From Limoniibacter endophyticus (lineage in GTDB: Bacteria; Pseudomonadota; Alphaproteobacteria; Rhizobiales; Rhizobiaceae), in assembly GCF_014652835.1 (NCBI RefSeq), contig NZ_BMZO01000004.1:162812-226811 (forward strand): a stretch of DNA of 64,000 nucleotides, in the 5' to 3' direction. A model generated the notes under the pieces. That model saw only the letters and a list, made by a program, of their open reading frames with translations, was not told the DNA's origin and searched no databases. Below, piece by piece: positions 37,433 to 46,399 of the stretch (position 1 is the first letter of the stretch; each line of letters starts with the position of its first letter). Made by a program: the position numbers and the translations under genes.

Positions 37433-37897
37433 CTAGTTCAATAGCGCCCAACTGCCGTCATTGTTGCGGCAGGCTGTGCCGCGTGCCGTCACCGGCGCCG
37501 CGCCCGATGCGGATATGGTGTTGGTGAACTGCCGGCAGTTCTGCGATCCGACGCTGTAAGGCGATGCCGCTTTCACCTCACCGCTCAGACGTCCATCACC
37601 CCAGGCGACAGGCTGGTTGGGTTGGGTGTGCTCCAATGCGCGATATTCTGCTTCCAATGCTTCCCGTCGCGCACCGCCGCTCAAACCTTTTACGATAGGT
37701 CCGCCAATCAGTCCTTGTCCGCTGGTCGGGATAGCATTTGAATCTGGGGACGCCAGCGCTGCGTTTTGCGTTTGCGATGTCCCCATTCCAGGTAATTGCG
37801 GCATGGAGGGACGCCCTGCGGAAAGACAACCGGCAAGACTGGCGCTTGCCGCAAAAACAAATGCAATTCGCGTTACATTGCTTAGAGAAATCGTCAT
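37433..37897 (-). CDS. RT0821/Lpp0805-type surface lipoprotein
   Basis: This 154-residue protein has a lipoprotein signal (VFAASASLAGC, with the lipid-accepting Cys near residue 23). The C-terminal domain matches the RT0821/Lpp0805 family of surface proteins related to the rickettsial 17-kDa antigen: YRALEHTQPNQPVAWGDG, SQNCRQFTNTI and ARGTACRNNDGSW. A glycine-rich linker (GLIGGPIVKGLSGGARR) sits between. It is probably anchored in the outer membrane. It lies 85 bases downstream of feuQ with its own terminator. Confidence 0.84.
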   Translation of the reverse strand: MTISLSNVTRIAFVFAASASLAGCLSAGRPSMPQLPGMGTSQTQNAALASPDSNAIPTSGQGLIGGPIVKGLSGGARREALEAEYRALEHTQPNQPVAWGDGRLSGEVKAASPYSVGSQNCRQFTNTISASGAAPVTARGTACRNNDGSWALLN

Positions 37898-37982
37898 CCG
37901 CTCACTTTCGAATCTGCATGACACAAACTTGTCCACCCATAATCTAGCGCATCGGTGTGACGATAAAAACGGCTTTTGCGTG

Positions 37983-39386
37983 TCAGTTCGCCACAATTCG
38001 CGGCAGTTCCACAACGACCTTCAACCCGCCCAGTTCCGAACGTTCAAGCTTTAGCGATCCTCCATATTCACTGATAAGATCGGCGACGATGGCCAGGCCC
38101 AGTCCCGATCCCGGCGTCGTTTCGTCAAGTCGGCGCCCGCGTTTCAGCACGTCAGCAGCCTTGTTGGCTGGAATGCCGGGGCCGTCGTCCTCCACGACGA
38201 ACAGAAAATTCCTCTCGCCCTCAAGCATGGTCGAAATCCGCACTTCGTCCTTTCCCCATTTCATGGCGTTTTCGATCAGATTTCCGGCAAGTTCTTCCAG
38301 ATCTTCCCGCTCCCCGGAAAATAGAAGCGCATCTTTTGTGAAATCGACTTTGAAAGCTTTTTGCTTGTCGAGCTTGCGCATTACCCGCACCATGCGCTCC
38401 AGCGTCTCGTGGACATCCGTGCGAAAAACCACGCTGTCACGTTGGGCTGCAATGCGCGCCCGTTGCAGATAATGTTCGACCTGGCTGCGCATGGCATTGG
38501 CCTGCTCTTCGATCAGCCTGCCCTTCTGCCCGCCGAATGCATGCGCCTCGTTGGTAATCACCGCAAGCGGCGTCTTCAGCGAGTGCGCCAGATTGCCCAC
38601 CTGCGTACGGGCACGCTCCAGAATGCGCTTGTTATTATCTATGAGTGCGTTGGTCTCGTCTGCCAGCGGCTGAATTTCGGATGGAAAGCGCATATCCAGC
38701 GCTTGTGCCTTGCCTTCGCGAAGCTTCACAAGCGCATCGCGTACACGTGAGAGGGGCTTCAGGCCGGCCAGAATAATCGCCGCATTGACGAGGACGGTCC
38801 CGATGCCGAACAGTCCTAGATAGACCAGCAACTGCTTTTGCAGGCGCCAAATGTCATTCTCGAGGATGGAACGATTGCCGGTAATTCGAAAGCGCGCGAC
38901 GCTATTGTCTTCGCCGAGAATGAATTCGCGCTCGAGCACTTCCAGCTCGTTTCCGGCAGAATCGACCGTGCGGTAATTGCGGGTGAAATTCGAATTGAAC
39001 GGCACCTGCCGCGTCGAGGGTGAAGCGATTTCCTCCTGCAGGGAACTTGAGCGCATCGTGCCTTGCAGGCCGCCGACGATCGGCGTCACCGACCAGTACC
39101 AGCCCGAACGCGGCTCGGAATACAGCAGGCTGCCCAGATTGACGTTACCCTGGAGGCGGTTGTCCTCCGATACCCCGACGGCACCGACCATATTGGTCAT
39201 ATGCGCGTGGAGCAGGACGCGGAAGCCGCGTTCGCTTGCCTGTCGATAAAAGGCGGAAAATACCGCGATCAGGATGATCAGCGCGATCATGGTCCAGATT
39301 GTCGAAAGCGTCACAACCCGCACGCTTAGAGAACGCGGTACCAGCCATCCCGGCAACCAGTCCTTGCGCGGCATCGTCTCGCTCAT
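37983..39386 (-). CDS. feuQ: Sensor histidine kinase FeuQ
   Basis: This 467-residue kinase has two membrane helices (about 28-50, TIWTMIALIILIAVFSAFY; and about 185-210, LLVYLGLFGIGTVLVNAAII) bracketing a periplasmic sensor. A HAMP-like linker follows. HisKA has VGNLAHSLKTPLAVI (phospho-His), and the HATPase has NLIENAMKWG, DDGPGIP and GSGLGLAIVADL. It is the last gene of an operon whose upstream genes match FeuP and FeuN. In Sinorhizobium this system controls cyclic glucan export genes and is essential for symbiosis. The start is four bases after the feuP stop. Name based on family resemblance plus operon order. Confidence 0.8.
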   Translation of the reverse strand: MSETMPRKDWLPGWLVPRSLSVRVVTLSTIWTMIALIILIAVFSAFYRQASERGFRVLLHAHMTNMVGAVGVSEDNRLQGNVNLGSLLYSEPRSGWYWSVTPIVGGLQGTMRSSSLQEEIASPSTRQVPFNSNFTRNYRTVDSAGNELEVLEREFILGEDNSVARFRITGNRSILENDIWRLQKQLLVYLGLFGIGTVLVNAAIILAGLKPLSRVRDALVKLREGKAQALDMRFPSEIQPLADETNALIDNNKRILERARTQVGNLAHSLKTPLAVITNEAHAFGGQKGRLIEEQANAMRSQVEHYLQRARIAAQRDSVVFRTDVHETLERMVRVMRKLDKQKAFKVDFTKDALLFSGEREDLEELAGNLIENAMKWGKDEVRISTMLEGERNFLFVVEDDGPGIPANKAADVLKRGRRLDETTPGSGLGLAIVADLISEYGGSLKLERSELGGLKVVVELPRIVAN

Positions 39387-39390
39387 CGAG

Positions 39391-40053
39391 TTATGCTTCT
39401 TCGCGCAGGCGATAGCCCAGGCCGCGCACGGTCTCGATAAGATCAACGCCCATCTTTTTACGCAAACGACCGACAAAGACTTCGATCGTGTTGGAATCGC
39501 GATCAAAGTCCTGGTCATAGAGATGTTCGACCAGTTCGGTGCGCGAGATCACCTTTCCTTGATGATGCATGAGATAGCTCAGCAGCCGCAGCTCGTGCGA
39601 GGTCAGCTTCAGCGTCACGCCGTTGATATCGGCGCGCGAGGCTTTCGTGTCGAGACGCAACGGCCCGCAAACTAGCTCCGAAGAAGCATGCCCGGCTGCG
39701 CGCCGGATAAGCGCACGCACCCGTGCCAGCACCTCTTCCATATGAAACGGCTTGGTCACGTAATCATCGGCACCGGCATCGATCCCCGCCACCTTGTCAC
39801 TCCAGCGATCACGCGCCGTTAATATAAGCACCGGCATGACACGCCCGTCGCGGCGCCATCGTTCCAGGACGCTGATGCCATCCATCTGCGGCAGGCCAAT
39901 ATCCAGCACCACCGCATCATATGGTTCCGTGTCGCCGAGGAAATGTCCCTCTTCTCCGTCGAACGCCTTATCGACGACGTAGCCCGCATGGGTCAGCGCC
40001 TCCGTTATCTGGCGGTTCAGATCCTTGTCATCTTCCACGACGAGAACGCGCAT
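39391..40053 (-). CDS. feuP: Response regulator FeuP
   Basis: This 220-residue OmpR/PhoP-type regulator begins MRVLVVEDDKDLNRQ. Phospho-acceptor Asp51 lies in VVLDIGLPQMDG, and KPFHMEEVLARVRAL carries the switch lysine. The winged-helix domain has LKLTSHELRLLSYLMHHQGK and VFVGRLRKKMGVDLI. The start at 40053 matches family length; the frame continues upstream without similarity. It lies 14 bases after the small secreted protein gene and four bases before feuQ, forming a compact three-gene operon. Confidence 0.85.
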   Translation of the reverse strand: MRVLVVEDDKDLNRQITEALTHAGYVVDKAFDGEEGHFLGDTEPYDAVVLDIGLPQMDGISVLERWRRDGRVMPVLILTARDRWSDKVAGIDAGADDYVTKPFHMEEVLARVRALIRRAAGHASSELVCGPLRLDTKASRADINGVTLKLTSHELRLLSYLMHHQGKVISRTELVEHLYDQDFDRDSNTIEVFVGRLRKKMGVDLIETVRGLGYRLREEA

Positions 40054-40067
40054 GCTTCTTTTCCCAG

Positions 40068-40307
40068 TTAGCCTTGCGGCACCGTCACCTGTTCGCGGCG
40101 GGGGCGTTCGCCATCCCGGCCCGGAACCAGCACCACGATCTCGCAAACCGGCTGACCGTTACGCGAGCTTGGTACTGCGCGTACCAGCTCACCGCCGCGC
40201 TCTCGCGCGATGCTCTGGCCGATCGAAAAACAGTCGGCAGCCGCCGCACCTTCGGCGAAGGCCAGAAAGAGGATCAGCGTTGCTGCAATATGTCGGATCA
40301 TGGTCAT
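40068..40307 (-). CDS. feuN: Small periplasmic protein FeuN (modulator of FeuQ)
   Basis: This protein of about 79 residues has a signal peptide (MIRHIAATLILFLAFAEGAAA). The short mature part contains two cysteines (ADCFSIG and PVCEIVVLV) and a proline/arginine-rich tail. Its position directly upstream of feuP, its size and its export signal match FeuN of Sinorhizobium, an essential small periplasmic inhibitor of FeuQ. ATGs at 40319, 40316, 40307 and 40301 are possible; ribosome-binding signals do not decide between them. The name rests on context and size more than on detailed sequence memory. Confidence 0.68.
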   Translation of the reverse strand: MTMIRHIAATLILFLAFAEGAAAADCFSIGQSIARERGGELVRAVPSSRNGQPVCEIVVLVPGRDGERPRREQVTVPQG

Positions 40308-40409
40308 AAACCCCATCATGCTGACCCAGTCCTACATTGCAACGGCTGAACGCAGTCTGAATAGCACCTTTATGATTTATCGACAGGAGGCTGCCATTTA
40401 TGGCGGTAG

Positions 40410-40622
40410 CTAGAGACCGATCCGGTCCTTCGCCCGGATACGTCCGAAGATCGCCACGATGCCGGCGCCAGCCGTGACGATCTGCAGCAGAGCATCGCTG
40501 ATCACATCCGCGTCCAGAGCGGCGGTTGCAAGCCCCGCCGAACCGGCAATAGACAGCACCACCGTCACCAGCGAGGCGACGATAGTGCGAGAAAAATACC
40601 ATGGCTTCAGATCGTTGTTCAT
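40410..40622 (-). CDS. Small holin-like membrane protein at the 3' end of the GTA cluster
   Basis: This 70-residue protein has two hydrophobic stretches (TIVASLVTVVLSIAGSAGLA and LLQIVTAGAGIVAIFGRI) joined by a short loop and ends in basic residues. It lies 18 bases after the large tail hub gene on the same strand, so it is probably the last GTA cistron. Size, two-helix topology and position suggest a holin or a particle-release protein, but no family signature is recognised. No terminator is evident between it and feuN. Confidence 0.6.
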   Translation of the reverse strand: MNNDLKPWYFSRTIVASLVTVVLSIAGSAGLATAALDADVISDALLQIVTAGAGIVAIFGRIRAKDRIGL

Positions 40623-40640
40623 AACTTCTATCTTTCTGAT

Positions 40641-43600
40641 TCAAGGTTGGAATGTCTTCTCCGCCGCCAGTCCATAGCCAGCCGATGATGAATATTGCCG
40701 CACGCGAAGCAACAAGGTTTCCTCTGCTGGAAATTCGCCTTGCCGCTCTGTATCCGCGTAAAGAAAACGAGGCGCATCCACGGTCGCCGCGCGCCGTACT
40801 GTCCCGTGCGCATCGAGCAATTCGACCTCGTAGCGCTCGACGGACTCGCTCAGCGGAATGTCTTCCGATTCCCAGCGGTCCGCATCGATCCGCCCGCATC
40901 GTATCCACGTGAAGGCCAGACCCGTCGCCATACGGTGCATCCGCAGATGAACCGGAGCCAATGGGAGAGCCGCACGCACGCCACCCGTCTTGGTGTGCTC
41001 AGAGAAGCTCGCACCGCCGGATTCGTGACCTGTCGGCCCTAGACGCCAGTTGAGTTGCAAGCCTGCTTCACCGTCACGCAGCCCGCATGGCAAGACCGCA
41101 TCGTCGAGCAGTATGAATGCCGCGTCTGCCTCGATGCCCGAGAGCATCGCATCGGTCGTTCCAGCCTGTCCCCGCAGCAAGCCGCTCAGGCGCCAGAGAT
41201 CAGCTTCCACCTCATACGCTGTCTCGAATTGCAGCACCTCCCATGCGCCATTCCTGCATTTGAGCGCCGCTGCGTTCGCACCGGAGAGCAACCGCATTCG
41301 CGATACCGAGGAAAGAGCTGCACTTGCCAGCCGCACATGCACAGCCCCATGGGCGTCGATCGACCCCGGTTTTCCAAGCCCTGTCGCCTCGACGACTGTA
41401 CCCAGCGTCGCCCGCTTTGCCAGACTGGCACGCATGACAAACCCTTGCGTATCCGGCGAAGCATATAGCTGAACGCCGCGCCACGGCTGGCTCCACGCTG
41501 CGATGCGGAACTGGCCAGCCGCAGCCTCGGCATCCGGCCACATCGGCAGATCAAGAAAATGAACTTCGGGTGGTCCATAAGGACCGCCTGCCTGCCCGCC
41601 TCCATAGTCCGTGTCTGGAATAGCGCTACGCACCGGCAGGGGGCGAACCCGTCCGATCCGCCGCGCTGCGATGCGCCGTACCAGCCCCTCCTCCACCTGT
41701 TCTACGAGATAGCGGTTTTCCCCGGTCCGCTCAGGGAGGCGAATGACATCGCCGGCCCGCACCAGATTTCCGTCATGTCCTGTCGCCAGTGCGATCGTTT
41801 CACGTCCCGACCATTGCCGCTCGAGCGAAGCCTGTGCCAGCACTTGCGCCTGACCCTCTTCAAGCACGATCGGAATATTCAGCGCCTGTTGCTGGCGCGC
41901 CTGCGTTTCCGCGCGCAAGGCGGTGGCGCTTGCCGCCTGATACTCGATCAGCGGATCATGGAAACTCAGGACGGTTTCGCGCACGAGTTCATGTTCTGGC
42001 TGGGTTTCACGCTGGAATACCGGTTGCTCACCCTCCAGAGCCAGCGCATCAAGATCCACCTGCGTCCCCCGCCCCTCATTCCGGAAGACCAGCCGCCCGC
42101 CATTTTCGGACGTGCTCAGACCATAGAGCTGGACCAGTGGCTCCAGCGCCGCCCTTGCGCTTGAGGGGCGCTCCAGCACATAGCCATGCATTGTTCCATC
42201 AGCAGCCACCTCTGGCATCGCGAGCCCGAAGTCGCGGCAGATTGCTATAATCACCTCATCCAGCGCCACGGCAGACAGTCGACCGTTCAGCCAATGGCCG
42301 AGTCGCCAATTGTCACCATCGCGCCAAATATCCTTTGCCAGCGGGAAGGCAGGAAACGGCCTCGAATCCCAGGCCCATATGAAGACGCGCCCGGCATCGA
42401 CCATGCCCCCAGCATAGACGGGGGAATGCGGATTGCGCTCCTCATCAGACCATTGGCCAAGATGCGCTTCGAGATAGCGCAGCATGGCAAGGTCGTCACG
42501 TCCGCCGTTCGAAAAGTAAGGACGCGCCCCTTCAGACGATTTCGGATCGGGAAAGACGTTCGGCTGGTTCGGTCCCTTATCCACCGCCGGACAGCCGATT
42601 TCCGTCATCCAGAACGGTTTAGACATCCGTTGCCACGCGGTCGGCGCTGCTTTTTCGATGCCGCCAATCCGATCATAATGCGCATTTGTCCACCATGCGC
42701 GCAGGTCCTTGTAGCGATAGACCCAGTGCTTGCCATATGCGCCGTCGGTAATCGGTGTTCTGACCCGCGCCAGACGATCGGCGTCCGAGGCATAATACCA
42801 GTCATATCCTTCGCCGCCCGCGATCATGTCCTGAATCCGCTTGCGATCATAGGGCGCTGAAAAGCCATCGGGATTTGCAGTTTCCGTATCTTCGTCACGC
42901 CAATCCGAAAGCGGCATGTAATTGTCGATGCCAACTGCGTCGATGGCTGGATGCGCCCACAGCGGGTCGAGGTGAAAATAGAGATCGCCGCTGCCGTCCG
43001 CGGGCTGATAACCGAAATACTCGCTCCAGTCGGCGCCATAGGTCAGGGCAGTTTCCGGCCCCAGAACGCTTCGCACCTCCTCCGCCAGAGCGCATAGTTT
43101 TTCCACGAACGGGAACCGTCCCTCGTCATCGCGAACCTGACTCAGGCCCCGCAATTCCGACCCGAGCAGAAAGGCATCCACTCCGTCGGCAGCGCTCGCT
43201 ATCTGCGCATAATGCAGCACCATGCGCCGATAGCCCCAGTCGCGTGCATAAAAAGCCTCGACCTGCGCCCGGCCTGCCGCCGTCTTGTCCGCTGTCTCCG
43301 GTCTTCCCGCAGCCGGATAGCAGGTAATGCGTCCGCGCCATGGATAGGCGTTTTGCGTTCCCTCCGAATAGGGATCGGGCAGCATGTTATCATGCGCGAC
43401 GTCCATCATCACGAACGGATAGAGCGTCACTTTAAGCTTGCGCGCCTTGATGGCTCTGATCGCCTCCATGACACTCACGTCCGATGGCGTTCCGCCATAG
43501 GCAACCGCTCCTTCATGCCGCGACACCTCCCGCGCCTCGGCACGCGTCACGCCATCGACCGACCAGATTTGCGAGTAGGTTCCGGTCTTGTCCGCCACCA

Positions 43601-44453
43601 TTGGACGCACCTGGCATTCTCCAGCGCGCAGATCATTGCCGAACCAGGTCACGACCAGCGCGACATTTTCCAGCTTCGGGCATAGCGCCTGCAATTCGTC
43701 GAGTGATGCTTCGAAGTCGGTGCGTGCCGTCAGCACGTGGCGATTGACCGCTTCGTCCTGCCCTTTTCGCACATGCCGCGTCACCAGCGACGTTGCCAGC
43801 CCATATTCCGTCGAGCCGGGGATCATAGCCACGGCACGAATGTCGGCTGCCACCCTTCCTATAGGGCGCATCACCTCGAACTGGATTTGCGGCAGGCGAT
43901 TGCCATAAGCGCTGATCGGCAAGCTTTCGAACACGACGTAAGCGGTGCCGCGATAGGCTGGGGCGTTGTCTTTGCCCTGTTTGACCTCGATTAGCGGGTC
44001 AGGCATCTGGTCAGGTGTGCCGCGATAGACGCGCATTTCCACTGTCGTCTGGTCGAGTTCCTCACCATCCGCCCAGATGCGGCGAATGCCGGCGATCTCG
44101 CCCTTGCACACCGCGAAGGCGGCGTTGGCATGATAGCTGTATTCCGTCACTTTTGGCCCGCCCTTGGCGCCTTGCCGCGAACTCTGCGACCTCTCTTCAA
44201 ACCGCGTCGCCCAGATCAGTGTGCCTCCAAGCCGCGCAGTCCCGTAAAGCTTCGGCAAGGATGCACCTTCCTCCGCGCTGAAGGCTCGTGCGCTCGAGAG
44301 CCGGGGGCCTTCGTAGGACTGCGTGGAAGCAATCAACGCCCGGTCGATGGCATAGCCGGCAAGTGCCCCCGCCGCCTGGCCGATGGCGGCACCGACAGAG
44401 CCGAAAAGACCGCCGGCGAATGCACCGGCAGCCTGCAAGACGATAGTAGCCAT
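40641..44453 (-). CDS. GTA host-specificity/baseplate hub protein (gene 15-like, TIM-barrel domain)
   Basis: At 1270 residues this is the largest GTA gene, matching the Rhodobacter Rcc01698/ORFg15 class. The N-terminus is glycine-rich and hydrophobic (GLFGSVGAAIGQAAGALAGYA). The central GTA TIM-barrel-like domain (roughly residues 430-740) contains FLLGSELRGLSQVRD, YGADWSEYFGYQP, HPAIDAVGIDNYMPL and KPFWMTEIGCPAVD, which resemble glycoside-hydrolase barrels. A phage-tail-3 type domain follows (AYVELERPSS-like region, FHDPLIEYQAASA). It probably binds the recipient surface at the tail tip. It lies 29 bases after the NlpC/P60 gene. Confidence 0.92.
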   Translation of the reverse strand: MATIVLQAAGAFAGGLFGSVGAAIGQAAGALAGYAIDRALIASTQSYEGPRLSSARAFSAEEGASLPKLYGTARLGGTLIWATRFEERSQSSRQGAKGGPKVTEYSYHANAAFAVCKGEIAGIRRIWADGEELDQTTVEMRVYRGTPDQMPDPLIEVKQGKDNAPAYRGTAYVVFESLPISAYGNRLPQIQFEVMRPIGRVAADIRAVAMIPGSTEYGLATSLVTRHVRKGQDEAVNRHVLTARTDFEASLDELQALCPKLENVALVVTWFGNDLRAGECQVRPMVADKTGTYSQIWSVDGVTRAEAREVSRHEGAVAYGGTPSDVSVMEAIRAIKARKLKVTLYPFVMMDVAHDNMLPDPYSEGTQNAYPWRGRITCYPAAGRPETADKTAAGRAQVEAFYARDWGYRRMVLHYAQIASAADGVDAFLLGSELRGLSQVRDDEGRFPFVEKLCALAEEVRSVLGPETALTYGADWSEYFGYQPADGSGDLYFHLDPLWAHPAIDAVGIDNYMPLSDWRDEDTETANPDGFSAPYDRKRIQDMIAGGEGYDWYYASDADRLARVRTPITDGAYGKHWVYRYKDLRAWWTNAHYDRIGGIEKAAPTAWQRMSKPFWMTEIGCPAVDKGPNQPNVFPDPKSSEGARPYFSNGGRDDLAMLRYLEAHLGQWSDEERNPHSPVYAGGMVDAGRVFIWAWDSRPFPAFPLAKDIWRDGDNWRLGHWLNGRLSAVALDEVIIAICRDFGLAMPEVAADGTMHGYVLERPSSARAALEPLVQLYGLSTSENGGRLVFRNEGRGTQVDLDALALEGEQPVFQRETQPEHELVRETVLSFHDPLIEYQAASATALRAETQARQQQALNIPIVLEEGQAQVLAQASLERQWSGRETIALATGHDGNLVRAGDVIRLPERTGENRYLVEQVEEGLVRRIAARRIGRVRPLPVRSAIPDTDYGGGQAGGPYGPPEVHFLDLPMWPDAEAAAGQFRIAAWSQPWRGVQLYASPDTQGFVMRASLAKRATLGTVVEATGLGKPGSIDAHGAVHVRLASAALSSVSRMRLLSGANAAALKCRNGAWEVLQFETAYEVEADLWRLSGLLRGQAGTTDAMLSGIEADAAFILLDDAVLPCGLRDGEAGLQLNWRLGPTGHESGGASFSEHTKTGGVRAALPLAPVHLRMHRMATGLAFTWIRCGRIDADRWESEDIPLSESVERYEVELLDAHGTVRRAATVDAPRFLYADTERQGEFPAEETLLLRVRQYSSSAGYGLAAEKTFQP

Positions 44454-44482
44454 CGCTTCAGATCCTGATTTCGTTTATTCTG

Positions 44483-44902
44483 TTAAACAGCTGGCGGGAA
44501 AGCGAAACTGGCAGCAATCTTGCGCTCCCATGCCGGTACTAACGGCGAAGAGACCACCGCGTTGCCCTCATAGGCATGAATGAAGCGCTTCCCTTCATCG
44601 AGAATGCCCATGTGGCGAACGCCCAGATGCGCGCGCCATCGAAACAGGATAAGGTCGCCCGGCTGCGGCTGCACCACCGGCACGCAATGCCGGGCCGCCG
44701 CCTCAAGCATTCGCTCTCCCTCCCGTGCATCCCAGTCTCGCGCATAGGGAGCCGGTCTTTCCGGTTCCCGGCCATAGAGCGTACACCAGATACCGCGCAC
44801 CAAGCCGAGGCAATCGCAACCCACGCCCTTCACGCTCGCCTGATGGCGGTAGGGCGTGCCGATCCACGTCCTGGCCTCATCCAAAACCAGCGTCCGCATC
44901 AT
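44483..44902 (-). CDS. GTA NlpC/P60-family peptidase (gene 14-like)
   Basis: This 139-residue cell-wall peptidase domain has the catalytic Cys in GVGCDCLGLVRG and the catalytic His in AHLGVRHMGILDEGKRFIHAYEG. It begins VLDEARTWIGTPYRHQ, the standard start of phage/GTA P60 proteins. It probably opens recipient peptidoglycan during DNA entry. Tandem ATGs lie at 44902 and 44899, overlapping the end of the upstream DUF2163 gene. Confidence 0.92.
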   Translation of the reverse strand: MMRTLVLDEARTWIGTPYRHQASVKGVGCDCLGLVRGIWCTLYGREPERPAPYARDWDAREGERMLEAAARHCVPVVQPQPGDLILFRWRAHLGVRHMGILDEGKRFIHAYEGNAVVSSPLVPAWERKIAASFAFPPAV

Positions 44903-45777
44903 GGCACCAGCGGCGAGCCATCGAACACGGCATGCCCCGTACCACTGACATAACCATAAGCGGCATCATTGCCCGGCAGATGCGGGAAGCCCTGGAAATT
45001 GAGCGCATTGGCAAACTTTGTCTTGCAGCTGGAAAAGCGTTTGTCGCATCCGGCAGCGATGCGGAATGCCTCGCCCGTTTCTGCCGTCAGTCTCGCATCG
45101 GCGCGAAAGGTAATTATTACCCCTTCCGTACCGCGTACATGCGCCACGACGAAAAGCCGTTGCCCATTCTCAAAACTCAGCCACCCATGATCGAACCACC
45201 CTTCGGTGAAGCCATCCAGCCCGCTGACGCGAATGCTCGTCTGGCCCGTCATGGCAGTCACGGCTCCCCTTGCATGGTAGGCTGGATGGTTCAGGTCCAC
45301 GCGGCACCGTTCGTCGCCTAGATTTGCGTCGCATTGCCTGCGAATGAAGCGTCCCATGGGCTTGTCGAGCACATGCTTCGCGCTGACCAGCTCGGCCACG
45401 AAGCGCCCGTCCGCACGCGTGATCTTGCCGATCTGCGCAGCCCGCAGCAGCATGCGTTCCTGCGGCTTCCTCCAATTGACCAGCCACATCTCGACGCGCG
45501 CGCCATCATAGGCACCGGCGTCGATTGCCGTTTCGTCGATCCTGCTGGATGATAATGCGCCCTCGATATCCGTCGTATCGACACCGAGTCCCAACCGTTC
45601 TCGCGCTTCGCTGGCGGAAAATCCTGCCTCCGGCAAACAATCGACGTCTTCAAGGTTCAACGCCCGATCATGATCCGTGTAGCCCTCACGCACGCCGTCA
45701 TTGCGCGCGATGATCCAACAGTGGCAGGCGCTCGTCACAGCTCCCGCCAGATGTGTTCTCAGCGCATCTTCGCTCAT
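44899..45777 (-). CDS. GTA DUF2163 tail protein (gene 13-like)
   Basis: This 292-residue protein has the DUF2163/phage_BR0599 layout. The N-terminal part has AGAVTSACHCWIIARNDGV and YTDHDRAL. The C-terminal part has RQCDANLGDERCRVDL and the cysteine-rich end AAGCDKRFSSCKTKFANALNFQGFPHLPG. It is a minor tail/hub component in Rhodobacter GTA, where the cysteines bind an Fe-S cluster according to structural work I recall. It overlaps both neighbours by four bases. Confidence 0.9.
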   Translation of the reverse strand: MSEDALRTHLAGAVTSACHCWIIARNDGVREGYTDHDRALNLEDVDCLPEAGFSASEARERLGLGVDTTDIEGALSSSRIDETAIDAGAYDGARVEMWLVNWRKPQERMLLRAAQIGKITRADGRFVAELVSAKHVLDKPMGRFIRRQCDANLGDERCRVDLNHPAYHARGAVTAMTGQTSIRVSGLDGFTEGWFDHGWLSFENGQRLFVVAHVRGTEGVIITFRADARLTAETGEAFRIAAGCDKRFSSCKTKFANALNFQGFPHLPGNDAAYGYVSGTGHAVFDGSPLVP

Positions 45778-46388
45778 GGTTTGACCTCGATAAGGGGAAT
45801 GCTCGGCGCGATGCCGGCGCGAAACGAGGAAAGGTTGAGCACCAGCCTTTCCATGTCGAAGCGCACCGGCACATCGAACAGAAATCCTGCGGTTACGCTC
45901 TGTCCGGCCATTGGTGCAACATCGAAGAGAACTGTCCCGCCCTTCAGCGTAAAGTCGGTTGTCTCAGCCCCATCGACGGCAGCGCGAACACTTCCTGCCA
46001 CCGGCTTGTCGATGCCACGGCGATAGGCATCCGCGCCGACGCCATACTGCTTTACCAGCGCAAAATGTTTCGTTTCGCCATCACCCACGCCTAAAACCTG
46101 ATCGAGCGGCGTCACCTGCCTCGCAGATCGATGATCGAAGGGATCGCGAAACCGGAACCCGTAAAGCGATCCGTGTCGCGCCTCGAAGAACTCCGCCACG
46201 GTTTGCAGATCTTCGACCGCCCTCATTCCGCTCCCCGCATCGAAGTGTCTGCGACTGTCAGCAAAGCGCGCATTGCGCTTTTCGTGACCGGATGTCAGCG
46301 CGACGATCTCGTTCCTGCGTTCCGGACCGCCCGTGGTGTTGAAGGCGATCGACAGCGGGAAATCCACCTCATGAAATCCGTTGCTCAT
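45774..46388 (-). CDS. GTA DUF2460 tail protein (gene 12-like)
   Basis: This 204-residue protein belongs to the TIGR02217/DUF2460 family of GTA/phage distal tail proteins: FHEVDFPLSIAFNTTGGPERRN, TSGHEKRNARFADSRRHFDAG and FEARHGSLYGFRFRDPFDH are diagnostic. The start at 46388 is preferred because GAGGAG lies just upstream and an ATG at 46403 would place that site inside the gene. It follows the tape-measure gene by 11 bases. Confidence 0.92.
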   Translation of the reverse strand: MSNGFHEVDFPLSIAFNTTGGPERRNEIVALTSGHEKRNARFADSRRHFDAGSGMRAVEDLQTVAEFFEARHGSLYGFRFRDPFDHRSARQVTPLDQVLGVGDGETKHFALVKQYGVGADAYRRGIDKPVAGSVRAAVDGAETTDFTLKGGTVLFDVAPMAGQSVTAGFLFDVPVRFDMERLVLNLSSFRAGIAPSIPLIEVKP

Positions 46389-46399
46389 CGCAAGGCTCC

